From Siphonodentalium dalli (lineage: Eukaryota; Mollusca; Scaphopoda; Gadilida; Siphonodentaliidae), in the NCBI GenBank assembly GCA_032622095.1, contig CP136064.1, positions 110,968,004-111,032,003 on the forward strand: 64,000 bases of DNA, given 5' to 3'. Of this stretch, positions 1 to 10,868 are shown one piece after another. The stretch's first letter is position 1, and each line of letters starts with the position of its first letter. Below the pieces are notes generated by a model, which was not told the DNA's origin, did no database searches, and was given only the letters and a program-made list of their open reading frames with translations. A program made the position numbers and the translations under genes.

Positions 1-354
1 GAGCCAACTCGGTCCAGTCGACCTGGGCCAGCTCGTCCCGAGCCAGCTCGTCCCAAGGGATATTAATAATGTCTTATTTGAGATTAAAGTTGTTTTTCTT
101 TTTGCTTGCTTTCTCTCCCTCTCTAAGCCAAAGGGTTGTCGGGAGATTGATTGGATAGTTGGGTTGTGATAATTTATTTGGCGGAAGATTTGGAAGGGTG
201 GCACCCCTCCCTTTCAACCCACTTGGGAAATTTTGATGAGTATCATGAAATGGTGTGACATTTACATGAAATTGATGAAAATGTTCCGGACATATTAAAT
301 ATTGTTTTTTTTTCTTTATTTTGTATTCTTTGTCTTGTTTTGTTTGTTTGTTTT
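1..354. repeat. GC-rich CCAGCTCGTCCC-type block and AT-rich flank
   Basis: Bases 1-56 are a short-period GC-rich repeat (words CCAACTCGGTCCAG and CCAGCTCGTCCC). The same words recur in reverse complement at 3748-3832. The rest, to 354, is T-rich sequence leading into the element at 355. No gene seen. Confidence 0.6.
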
Positions 355-2295
355 TTAGCTCAACTTACTTTTGTAAGTTTGAGCTATTGCCATGGTTTGG
401 CGTCCGTCGTCCGTGTGTCCGTCTTGGATTTCAAGATTCAATCCATTGGCGCGGCCTACAGGTCGTACTGTTCATCTGATCATCATGAAATTTGTCATTG
501 ATGTTAATAATGACATGTAGATGGGAACGAGTGATTTTGGGGTCGTTCGGCCAAAAAACATGGCTGCCAGCAGCCATCTTGGATTTTACTCTTTGCATGA
601 CTAAATCCTTTGGCGCGGGCTACAGGTCGTTGTTTTGGTCTGAAGTTTATGAAATTTGTCATGGATGTTAACACTGTCATGTAGATGGGAACGAGTGATT
701 TTGGAGTCGTTCGGCCAAAAAACATGGCCGCCAGCAGCCATCTTGGATTTTACTCTTTGCATGACTAAATCCTTTGGCGCGGGCTACAGATTGTACCTTT
801 GGTCTAATCTTTATGACATTTGTCATGTATGTTGACATTGACATGTAGATGGGAACGAATCATTGTGGGGTCATTCGGCCAAAAAACATGGCCGCTGGTG
901 GCCATCTTAGATTTCAAAATTCAATCCATTGGCGCGGGCTACAGGTCGTACTGTTCGTCTGATCATCATGAAATTTGTCATGGATGTTAATATTGACATG
1001 TAGATGGGAACGAGTCATTTTGGGGTTGTTCGGCCAATAAACATGGCCACCAGCAGCCATCTTGGATTTTACTCTTTGCATGACTAAATCCTTTGGCGCG
1101 GGCTACAGGTCGTAGCTTCGATCGGAACATCATGAAATTTGTCATGGATGTTAACAATGACATGTAGATGGGAACGAGTGATTTTGGGGTTGTTCGGCCG
1201 AAAAACATGGCCGCCAGCAGCCATCTTGGATTTTACTCTTTGCATGACTAAATCCTTTGGCCCGGGCTACAGGTCGTACCTTTGGTCTGATCTTTATGAA
1301 ATTTGTCATGAATGTTGACATTGACATGTAGATGGGAACGAGTCATTTTGGGGTCATTTGGCCAAAAAACATGGCCACTGGCAGCCATCTTGGATTTCAA
1401 GATTCAATCCATTGGCGCGGGCTACAGATCGTACTGTTTGCCCGATCATCATGAAATTTGTCATTGATGTTAATAATGACATGTAGATGGGAACGAGTGA
1501 TTTTGGTGTCGTTCGGCCAAAAAACATGGCTGCCAGCAGCCATCTTGGATTTTACTCTTTGCATGACTAAATCCTTTGGCGCGGGCTACAGGTTGTACCT
1601 TTGGTCTAATCTTTATGAAATTTGTCATGAATGTTGACATTGACATGTAGATGGGAACGAATCATTGTGGGGTCATTCGGCCAAAAAACATGGCCGCTGG
1701 CAGCCATCTTGGATTTCAAGATTCAATCCATTGGCGCGGGCTACAGGTTGTACTGTTCATCTGATCATCATGAAATTTGTCATGGATGTTAATATTGACA
1801 TGTAGATGGGAACGAGTCATTTTGGGGTCGTTCGGCCAATAAACATGGCCGCCAGCAGCCATCTTGGATTTTACTCTTTGCATGACTAAATCCTTTGGTG
1901 CGGGCTACAGGTCGTAGCTTTGATCGGAACATCATGAAATTTGTCATGGATGTTAACAATGACATGTAGATGGGAACGAGTGATTTTGGGGTCGTTCGGC
2001 CGAAAAACATGGCCGCCAGCAGCCATCTTGGATTTTACTATTTGCATGACTAAATCCTTTGGCGCGGGCTACAGGTCGTACCTTTGGTTTGATCTTTATG
2101 AAATTTGATGGCCACCAGCCATGTTAAAAAATGGCCACCAGCAGCCATCTTGTATTTTACTCTTTGCATCACTGAATCCTTTGGCGCAGGTTAGACATTT
2201 CAATTAGCACCTTTCCTATTCCTCCATTTACTGTCAACCATTAAATTATTCCCCTACCTAAGTTGAGCTACAGTGTCATTGACACTTTCATTTTT
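355..2295 (+). mobile_element. Helentron-like (HINE/pearl-type) element with ~161-bp minisatellite, copy 1
   Basis: The 5' end TTAGCTCAACTTAC folds with GTAAGTTTGAGCT. A CCGTCGTCCGTGTGTCC segment follows, then about 11 tandem units of 154-165 bp (GATGGGAACGAG at 521, 684, 847, 1003, 1167, 1331, 1488, 1651, 1805, 1970). The 3' end has TAAGTTGAGCT, the complement of the 5' AGCTCAACTTA, and then the palindrome AGTGTCATTGACACT at 2272-2286. Subterminal inverted repeats plus a short 3' hairpin fit Helentron-associated interspersed elements. Open frames of 73 codons inside the units recur only because the units repeat. Confidence 0.75.
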
Positions 2296-2394
2296 GCTGC
2301 TGTTTCTTTCTGGGACATAGCCGCTATCCGTTCTTGTTCTACTAGCTGATCTTCCCGTCGAATGACCTGAGCATGATATGATGTCAGATAATCA
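2296..2394. other. Spacer between two Helentron-like elements
   Basis: About 100 bp of non-repeated sequence separating the two copies; no feature seen. Confidence 0.5.
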
Positions 2395-3297
2395 TTAGCT
2401 CAACTTACTTTTGTAAGTTTGAGCTATTGCCATGGCTTGGCGTCCGTCGTCCGTGGGTCCGTGTGTCCGTCAACAATTTCCTTTGGCGCGGGCTACAGGT
2501 CGTACCTTTGGTCTGATCTTTATGAAATTTGTCATGAATATTGATATTGACATGTATATGGGAACAAGTCATTTTGGGGTCATACGGCCAAAAAACATGG
2601 CCGCTGGCACCCATCTTGGATTTCAAAATTCAATCCATTGGCACGGGCTACAGGTCGTACTGTTTGTCTGATCATCATGATATTTATCATGGATGTTAAT
2701 ATTAACATGTAGATGGGAACGAGTCATTTTGGGGTCGTTTGGCTAAAAAACATGTCCGCCAGCAGCCATATTGGATTTTACTCTTTGCATGAATAAATCC
2801 TTTGGTGCGGGCTACAGGTCGTAGCTTTGGTCGGAACTTCATGAAATTTGTCATGTATGTTAACAATGACATGTAGATGGGAAACGAGTCATTTTGGGGT
2901 CGTTCAGCCGAAAAACATGGCCGCCAGCAGCCATCTTGGATTTTACTCTTTGCATGACTAAATCCATTGGCACAGGCTACATGTCATACCTTTGATCAGA
3001 TCATTATGAGATTTGTAAAGGCTGTAGATGGGAACAAGTCATTTTGGGGTAATTCGGAAAAAAACATGGCTGCCGGTGGCCATTTTAGAATTTACTCTTT
3101 GCATCAATAAATCCTTTGGCACACCATAATCACCACATCCGATCATTATGAAACCTGTTATGAATGTTGATATTGACATGTACATCTAGTCTTACTTAGA
3201 CATTTCAATTAGCACTTTTCCTATTCCTCCATTTACTGTCGACCATTAAATTATTCCCCTACCTAAGTTGAGCTACAGTGTCATTGACACTTTCATA
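2395..3297 (+). mobile_element. Helentron-like element with minisatellite, copy 2
   Basis: Same ends as copy 1: TTAGCTCAACTTAC at 2395, TAAGTTGAGCT near 3264-3274 and AGTGTCATTGACAC at 3278-3291. It has fewer ~161-bp units, with more divergence toward the 3' end. Same orientation as copy 1. Confidence 0.75.
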
Positions 3298-3747
3298 TTG
3301 ATTTTATACCATATGTGGTCGGCATCTGAAAGTGATTATCTATCACACGTTCTGAAGCCCCGGGAAGCCATCTCACACTTTGAAGTGTGAGGTGTGATTA
3401 TCCGACTGTTTACTGTGCAAACAACCTGCGCCTATAGTTTTGATAGGAATTGGGACAATAATAGCTTCTATGTTTCCCAAAATTAACCCAGATATATTGA
3501 GATAAACTCAGAGAATAAGAGAAACTTTAAAGATGCATTATCCAAATTTTGTGAATACTCTAGTGATAATAGGCCCATATTTCGATGAACAACATGTTAA
3601 TAAATAACACGTTTTGGGAAATTTGGTACCATAGTTTACAGTGATTAATTACCAATCGATAAAGCTGAAATATATCATCATCTGAACTTAAGAAATTTAT
3701 GTATAAATATATATTAACTTTACACAAATTCAAGTTTAATTCCCGGG
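3298..3747. other. AT-rich stretch, no gene seen
   Basis: Single-copy-looking AT-rich sequence. No splice-flanked coding segment and no recognised repeat. Confidence 0.4.
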
Positions 3748-3832
3748 TCAACTCAGCCTTAAAAGCTGGGCCAGCTCGCCCCAAAAACTGGCTGGACCGA
3801 GTTGGCCCTGGGACGAGCTGGCCCGGATCCTC
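3748..3832 (-). repeat. Inverted copy of the GC-rich block at 1-56
   Basis: Contains CTGGACCGAGTTGG and GGGACGAGCTGGCCC, the reverse complements of CCAACTCGGTCCAG (4-17) and the CCAGCTCGTCCC words at the window start. Together they bracket the two Helentron-like elements. Confidence 0.6.
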
Positions 3833-5306
3833 TGATAAAGGCATAAATTTTGTTTAGCACAACTTGCACAGGGACGAAACTACAATGAATTGATCATTGC
3901 CACATATTGATCTTTAGATTAAACAGGGACCGAAAGAACTGCATGGTTATTTGATCGATGAACGGAACAACATGAACTAACAAATATGATCAACACGTGT
4001 GCATTTATGTTGAAAACATTATGACAATGACCCCTGTCACATGACATTATGTGAGACTGGTGTGCATTTATGTATACAGGAATGTACATGGTGTGCACCT
4101 ATGTATAAAACGTTACAACAATGAGCCCATCAGCGGAAGTTGGACAGGCCGGGCATGATAATGGTGGTTCTAAATGAGTTAAATATCCCGTTCATGCTAA
4201 AAATTATAATAGCTCATTTGGGCCACAAAAAGTGTAAAACCAGCAGATTCTGCAATTCGCATACACATATTCTCAAAATAAGTGTCCCTTTTAACGTGGC
4301 CCTCAGGTATTTACATTACATTACAACGAGGTTGGAATGTCAATTTAACATGGCCGTTACATTAACAATGCATTGGACAAAACGTTGATACCACATTGGG
4401 CCATGTTGAAGATAAACATCGCGCCAAAAAAGTATATATTTTGTATGTATTGTATTAAAAGTCTATTTTACAGTATATCATTTTATTATGTTTTATTTAA
4501 GTTCACCTCTATAATTTTGTGTTATTTTCCCACTCCACAGTGTCCTTTCAGATGCGTTATTGTTTTCCATTCAAAATTGTGTTGTAAAAATATAAAAGGT
4601 GACATGATAAAATGAGGTTTTATTCAGCCCTTTAATGGAAATAAGTCAGATCTATTGTGTTTGAGTTCTGAATTTGTCGGGTGACAAGTTGTGGTAAGTA
4701 TTGTAGTCAACATCATACATGTACTGTCATAAAATAAAGGTGTCACATATGCCATCCTGATTAGAACAAGTCGCTGCAGTCAATTATTGACATTAGGTGA
4801 AATGGTGTGTGATGTTACGGACAAGTACCTCATTTGATAACACATTAATATTGATGAGGAAACATTGAAATACCCACAAGTGACAGCTACAATTTACTAA
4901 TACATGTATCCGAGGATTAATCAACTACTTATACCTGTATCCAAGAATTAATCAACTAATTATACTATCACTTTACACTTACAAATAATCCGCCACAATT
5001 AAATGCCTTGACACACCTTAAAAGAAAGACACCTGTGATACAATCAAAGCTATTCGGTTATGTCATACTACTGGAGTGACGCCCACAACACCTGCAACTG
5101 CATTTCAACCTGCCAATCGATCTGACCATGCTGTCAATCAATATTCAATATAGACTACAAGCTAATGGGAAGACCCATCTTCATTAAATTGTTAGATTGT
5201 CACCGGTACATTTTATTAAACCGCATCACAAAACTACTAATGCAGAAAGCCTATTGATATCAAAAGACTTTATTGCGATGACTAGTCCAACGAGCACATG
5301 CTTTTT
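3833..5306. other. AT-rich intergenic stretch
   Basis: No coding segment with splice signals. Short open frames (for example near 4140-4615) lack family resemblance or coding bias. A phrase around TGTGCATTTATGTATA is loosely repeated at 3998-4110. Confidence 0.4.
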
Positions 5307-6790
5307 AGCTCACCTGAGACGAAGTCTCCGGTGGAGCTAGAGTCATCACTCCTCGTCCGTCGTCCGTCCGTGCGTCCGTCCATGTTTACTAATGACTACT
5401 TATGTGGCTAAGATTGTGTAAAATGGATATTTATGTGCATAACTTCTGTTGTGTGGCTAGCCACGTAACAGCTTTCAGATGGACGTTCAAAAATGATCTA
5501 TTTGGTCTAATCAGCTTATTTAATTTTGTAGTCACTCAAAATTTGGAAACAAAAAGTCCATAGATTTAGACATCCATGACCTGTCAATAGGAGATGTCGG
5601 ACACTGACAGACATTTATGTGGCTAGCCACCCAATCACGGACCTGTCAGTTTCTCCTATTCCACTGTCCCAGTTGCTGTGTGCAAGTTTTTGAGTTTTAA
5701 TCAGCTTCTTCTGCTATAATTCCAACATGTTATGAATCCATAATCTGGAGTTTTATCACTATCTACTACTTGATAGCCACATAAAATTTTATGGTTACTT
5801 GAGAAGCCACATAAAAACTAAAGCCACAATACTATTTCTAGCCACATAGGTCGGAGCCACATATCTACCCATTTGTTCGTCCGTCCGTCTGTCCATCCGT
5901 CAACTTTAAAAAAAAACATCTTCTCCTCTGAAACCATCATACCGAATTGGTTCATATTTGGTGTGGATGTTCCCTAGGTGACTCTCATTCAGATTTGTTC
6001 AAATGAGGTCACTGGGTCAAATAATTGCGAAACCAGGGCCATAACTCTATTCCTCCATAGTAATTCTTACAACAACTTCTTGTCCATAACCATTGTGCCG
6101 ATTTAGCTAATATTTGGTATGGAGGGTCCTTGGGTGACTGGTGTTCAGATTTGTTCAAATGAGGTCACCCGGTCAATTAGTTGAGAAATCAGGGCCATAA
6201 CTCATAGTAATTCTTACAATGACTTCTTCTAAAAAAATATTGGGCCGATTTAGCTTATATTTGGTACTGAGTAATCTTGGTTGACTGGGAATCAGATTTG
6301 TTCAAATTGGGTCACTGGGTCAAATAGGGGCAGAGCCAGGGACATAAATGTAAAAACAAAAAAATTACATTTTTGCATTTTGATCATATTTGGTGTTGAT
6401 GTTCCCTTGGTGACTGTCATTCAGATTTGTTCAAATGAGGTCACTGTGTCAAATAGTTGCGAAACCAGGGCCATAACTATATTCCTCCTTGGTAATTCTT
6501 ATAACGACTTCTTGTCTAGAACCATTATGCCGATTTAGTTTATATTTGGTATGGGGGGTCATTGAATGACTGGGGTTCAGATTTGTTCAAATGGGGTCAC
6601 TGGGTCAAATAGGGGTGGAGCCAGGGTCATAATTCCTAAAAAAAATAATAAAAAATTCAGGAACACCTTGATCAATTTAACATACAAAAAAAAAATATCA
6701 CCCTCCCCCCACATGACCCAGAACCACACCCTGCCCCCAACCAACAGCATTCCACCCTATCTCATCTCCTAACTCACAGGATCTCTCCCA
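5307..6790 (+). mobile_element. Second satellite-bearing element family (AGCTCACCTGAGAC-type), copy 1, interrupted
   Basis: The 5' end AGCTCACCTGAGACGAAG continues with TCTCCGGTGGAGCT and forms a hairpin (GAGAC-GAA-GTCTC core, AGCT ends). CCGTCCGTGCGTCCGTCC follows, then tandem units of about 130-158 bp marked by CAGATTTGTTCAAATG (near 5990, 6146, 6290, 6420, 6578). Overall plan resembles the 355-2295 element (hairpin end, CCGTCC stretch, ~150-bp satellite) but the sequence differs. It is split at 5390-5868 by another block. Confidence 0.65.
5390..5868. mobile_element. Insert dense in TATGTGGCTA motifs
   Basis: Interrupts the CCGTCC stretch of the surrounding element. The left part has TATGTGGCTA (5401 and 5609) and GTGTGGCTAGCCACG (about 5453). 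The right part has the complement AGCCACATA (about 5770, 5809, 5838, 5856). Clustered short motifs pointing in opposite directions at the two ends are typical of subterminal transposase-binding sites. No coding capacity. Confidence 0.5.
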
Positions 6791-6819
6791 CCAGCAGATT
6801 AAGTCAATTGTGTTTAGCT

Positions 6820-6843
6820 ACAGACAGAGAGAGAGAGAGAGTT
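6820..6843. repeat. (GA)n microsatellite
   Basis: Run of AGAGAGAGAGAGAGAG in the sequence after the second-family element, followed shortly by an ACACAC stretch. Confidence 0.8.
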
Positions 6844-7084
6844 AATATAAATACACACACAGTCATCAATTGAGATGTTTGCATGATAGAGGCATGTTGT
6901 GTATAAATCAGTGCCAGATTTATAGAGATAACAGAACTTCTGTGGCTATAGGCAGAGTCCCCTGGGCGTGTATTCATGTCATTCATAATTTAAATGAGAT
7001 TAATAGTGTTGAGCATTTGTTTTTTCAAGCTGTCAATTTAGCACCATGATTGTTTACAATATCCTGGTCATTAATATCAATTTA

Positions 7085-7490
7085 AATTCCTTTTCTCAAA
7101 GCTGTAATGAAGTGTGTCTAGCATTTGTGTCTAGCATTTGTACCCTGCACAGCAGGCTAGCATTGCTAAATACACCCTTTGAGGGCCTCATTCTGCTTAG
7201 GCCTCATCTTCTGGGAAGTGAGTCTCAAATTGACATTTTAGCAGCTTTTTTCTTCTGTTGAGATTCTAAAATGCATAATTGAGGTGTGAACTGGGTGTGC
7301 ATACTGTCATATGCCACCAACTTCAGCTGGAGAACTTCTGTCTGTCCCCAGGTCTCCCATAGCAGTTGATGATTAAGTAAGTTTGGGTTCCCAGATGGTG
7401 AATTTGGTGATGCTAGCCCACCTTACAGAATAGCATCACTACATTCCCCTTTTGGGACCTCAGACACACTTAATTCACGCTTGGCTGTTC
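7085..7490. mobile_element. Degenerate fold-back element related to 46762-47014
   Basis: Contains GGTGAATTTGGTGATGCTAG (about 7399) and complementary TAGCATCACTA and GGGACCTCA, words shared with the fold-back elements at 13361-15009 and 46762-47014, in decayed form. End coordinates are approximate. Confidence 0.5.
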
Positions 7491-7754
7491 CAATATTATT
7501 TTCCTTAGTGGCATGTTTAGAGCTGTTCCAATTGGGTCCTTTTTGGAAAATCAATTAACTTCAACTCTTAAAAGTGAATGTTTAAAATTATTAGATGGAC
7601 AGATATCAGAGATGGGGATTCATGTTTGTTCAAATAGGGGCAGAGGTATAAGATAATTAGCTCTGCCCCACCCACATAACCTGTATCTATGATGTACGCT
7701 ACTGGTATAATAAGATAATGTCATATTCTTGCAGGGATGTCCCCACAGTGTTGG

Positions 7755-7769
7755 GGGGGGGGGGGGGTG
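7755..7769. repeat. Poly-G run
   Basis: About 15 consecutive G after TGTT. Confidence 0.85.
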
Positions 7770-7802
7770 ATTTACAGATTTGTTCAATGAAATGTAATTT
7801 TT

Positions 7803-8500
7803 AAGCTCGCCTGAGACGAAGCTTTTGTCATCACTTCTCATCTGTCTCCTGTTCATCTGTCTGTCCATCCATCCATCTGTCAACAATTCTTTGAACATCT
7901 TCTCTAGATCATAAGACTGAATGGGTTCATATTTGGTGTGGATGTTCCCTTGGTGACTCACATTCAGTTTTGTTCAAATGAGGTCACTGTCAAATGGTTG
8001 TGAAGCCAGGGCCATAACTCTTGCCCTCCATAGTAATTGTTAAAAACGACTTCTTCTCATGTACCATCAGGTTGAATGGGTTCATATTTGGTATGAAGGG
8101 TCATTGGGTGACTGGAGTTCAGATTTGTTCAAATGGGTCACTTGTTTTAAATGGGGTTTCAAATTTATTCAGATGGGGTCACCAGATTAAATAGGGTGGG
8201 ACCAGGGACATAACTACGTCTCTATGCTAATACTAAAAATGTCTTCTCAAGAGAGGTTGGACTATTTAGCTTACATATAGTATGGAGGATCCTTAGTGAC
8301 TGAGATTCATCTTTGTTAACATGATTCAACTTGTTAAGAAATGACGGGGCTATGGGGACTTAACACTTTTGTGTCTAATAAAATCATTAAAATACAAAAT
8401 GCATTATAACATCTACATTGGAACTACCTGACTGATTAATCTGACATACATATAGTGTTTTTGGGTCCATGGATAATTGGGCTTCAAACATGTCTAAATA
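7803..8500 (+). mobile_element. AGCTCACCTGAGAC-type satellite element, copy 2
   Basis: Starts AGCTCGCCTGAGACGAAG, then a CATCCATCCATC stretch, then units with TTTGTTCAAATG and CCAGGGCCATAACTC as in the copy at 5307. The 3' boundary is blurred. Confidence 0.6.
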
Positions 8501-9873
8501 GTTTTATAACAAGGCGCTTGTGAGATTGGAAATTTCCAACAATTGAGAAAGTTTGTGAGATGTCGGTTGTGAAATTCCAACCTAAGACTTGAGAGTCTGG
8601 AGCCCAGTCAGGAAGGGACATGAGCTAGAGGAGGGAGGGCATGACCAGTAGTGTACAGTTGGTAATTTAAAAGTAGGTATTCCCCGATCTACATATATGA
8701 AGCCTCTCTATCCACATATCCTGTTTAGATCTACTTCTTTTAAAGTGATTATGAAAAGTTTTGACTGTTATGGTCCCCAGAGTCCCAGTCTTATCAGTGT
8801 TTGCAGTCTGGTGAGCGACCCCACAGTCTTTGACTGTCTTGTTCAATCAAATATGGGCTCGCGATGGGTTATGGTATTCCATGGAACGTCAACTAGACAC
8901 CAATCTCTGTATACATGTAGGTAGGGGACAGAAACATGTGAAGACATGGCAGTTTAGGGTTCAACATGTACCTATTAATTGTTTGTGTATTTCACATCCC
9001 AGTGTCAATCCTGGTGTCAAAATAGGCTGACAAAATCATGAACATGTTTTACAGACTTTATAACTATGCGGCTGAAAGATTACATTAAGTAACAGAAATC
9101 TGATATTCTTCAGCATCGAACAACAAAGAGTGATTATTGTTAGATTGTTTATCATATACGGTATGAAGCAAGAGTGTGTATTCGAAAACTGCTGGAAAAT
9201 GTTTTTTTCATCAAGTTTGTTCGTTTATTATATGAACGCTCTTTATTGTTACATGCTATGGAAAACAGTTTTGGTCGACCCCGGAACACGATATAGAAGC
9301 AATTCCTCAATTAGGCATACCTAAATGTGTTATGAGCCACTTTCAAAACAAAGAGGTTTCTTAGTTTTCTGAACATGCAAAACGGACAAACCACGATAAA
9401 ACTTATCTGAGACACAGCTCTGGCTCAGGCTATGGCGGTTTTCATATTCTGACCCCTCCCCCAGAATTTTAGTTATTATATGCAATAAATGTCAACAGTA
9501 TACAGCAGAATAGCCTAGGTCGGCCTTAATAAGATAGGCAAGTACCGGTACGAAAAACCGATCAACTACGGTAATAAAATTGAAGTTTAACTGCTTCAGC
9601 TTCCGACAACTCTCCAAAAATCTAAATAAGTAGGGCGGTAGTAGCATTGTAGTTACTCTTCTATGTTGCATATACATGTATTGGCTCCCCTCTATTACCT
9701 ATCAACAAGAATTGTAGCATTTTGCCCTCATGTTACCTGTATTGGTTGCACCAAGGCGACTGTCTTGGTTCATATGTTTTTAAATAATTTTTTGGCTCTC
9801 CTGCAGTTTTAAAATGGACAGAGCTGACAGTCTAATTGAAGGTTGAATTCGGTGAAAGCTCAAACCCTACATG
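8501..9873. other. Intergenic or 5' intronic sequence, no feature supported
   Basis: Presumably within the intron upstream of the first visible BROX exon. A frame at 8697-8812 faintly resembles the BROX N-terminus but does not splice in frame (see rejected items). Confidence 0.4.
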
Positions 9874-10174
9874 TATGCTATATCATTGTCAAAACAACTG
9901 CAGGATAAAATATTATACAACTGTTCTGATCAAAATATATCAAAGTCTGGATGAAGTGAACTTCATTTCATCTTTGATATATTTCAGAACCAGCAATGTC
10001 CTAAATAATCGACTCCTTAACCACAGCAGAAATATGGCTTGTTGCCATTCATCGGAAAGCTTTCACTGAGAGCTTTCCGATGAATGGCAACAAGCCATAT
10101 TTCCGACTAAATCCTGAAAAATTACCCATAATTCTGCTGTGGTTAAGGAGTCGATTATTTAGGGCATTACTGTA
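9874..10174 (+). repeat. 301-bp block duplicated at 20203-20503 (copy A)
   Basis: Runs from TATGCTATATCATTG to CATTACTGTAT and matches 20203-20503 base for base in register (constant offset 10329, no gaps noticed), with a few substitutions near the right end. It contains a small hairpin (ATATATCAAAG...CTTTGATATAT) and a pogo-like fold-back MITE at 9991-10172. Confidence 0.85.
9991..10172. mobile_element. Pogo-like fold-back MITE, copy 1 (left arm shortened)
   Basis: Left end CAGCAATGTCCTAAATAATC, right end GATTATTTAGGGCATTACTG, followed by TA. The left arm lacks the GGGTAACTTTTCAGG-type segment kept in the right arm. Confidence 0.8.
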
Positions 10175-10673
10175 TCTTGGAAGAGGTGGTTGGCAAATAA
10201 AATTATCTTAGTTTATCATTCCCTGTTGGTTTTATGAAGTGGGGGATGCACAGGTGATGTAGGATGATGTATGGATTGAGTACCGGAATGTGTTCGAGGG
10301 AAAATTTGGGCTAGGGGAAAGGGATCCACTATCCCCACAGCGAGAACCCTTATGTGTAGTAGGGGATTTACTATAAAATATACAGTAGAATATTTGCATC
10401 AGTCTTTTAAATTAGTGTAACTTGGAACCAACAATATCAACCTATATTTTATGGAATCATTTCAGTATAATAAACTATTTCTCAGTATGTATATATAATA
10501 CAAGTATATTATAAACACAGCTATGCAAAGGCAAAAAATTCATTCTCATGTTTATTTTGGGCACATTTCAATATTTTGAGCACAGTGTTTACCGACTTGA
10601 ATTCTTGAATTTGGGGGTTTACAAAGGCCTGGTTCGCATCAATTTATAAAATCATGTCATCATATAATTTCAG
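10175..10673. other. Intron sequence before the first visible BROX exon
   Basis: AT-rich, ending in the acceptor TAATTTCAG. No other feature seen. Confidence 0.5.
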
Positions 10674-10868
10674 TGGCTTGAGGAAACATAGAAGTGCACT
10701 TTTGGAGTTGCTTACAGATCCAAACCATGAAAGAGCGGTTATAGAAAAAGCAACAGAGGAATATTTTTCACTTATGATTGGACTTATGCATGACTTTGAT
10801 GGTGAAAACAAACTAAGAAAAGTTATAGCATTCAAATGGACAAGCACTCTTCTTGGAAATGCTGTCAG
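10674..10868 (+). CDS. BROX: BROX exon (first one in window)
   Basis: Acceptor TTTCAG ends at 10673 and donor GTATAT starts at 10869. The first base completes a split codon, then residues 1-64 follow ([16 protein letters not shown] to LLGNAV), and AG is left for the next exon. It matches the start of the BRO1 fold (RARLLELFTD and FKWTDTL in vertebrates). An upstream exon is required because the phase is not zero. A Met codon at 10654 lies in the intron and is not the start. Confidence 0.92.

Noticed and set aside
504-2671. Repeated open frames of about 73 codons (MFFGRTTPKSLVPIYM...)
   Set aside because: They recur only because the ~161-bp satellite units recur; no coding bias, start context or domain.
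355-3297. CRISPR-like direct repeat array
   Set aside because: Units are ~161 bp of continuous repeat without unique spacers, in a eukaryotic context.
8697-8812. Frame reading SFDCYGPQSPSLISVCSL before a GTGAGC, vaguely like the BROX N-terminal SF..YG...IC segment, considered as the missing first exon
   Set aside because: Using the GTGAGC donor gives phase 0, which does not join the next exon in frame. The conserved WFHRNPLKAT segment is absent. Similarity is within chance.
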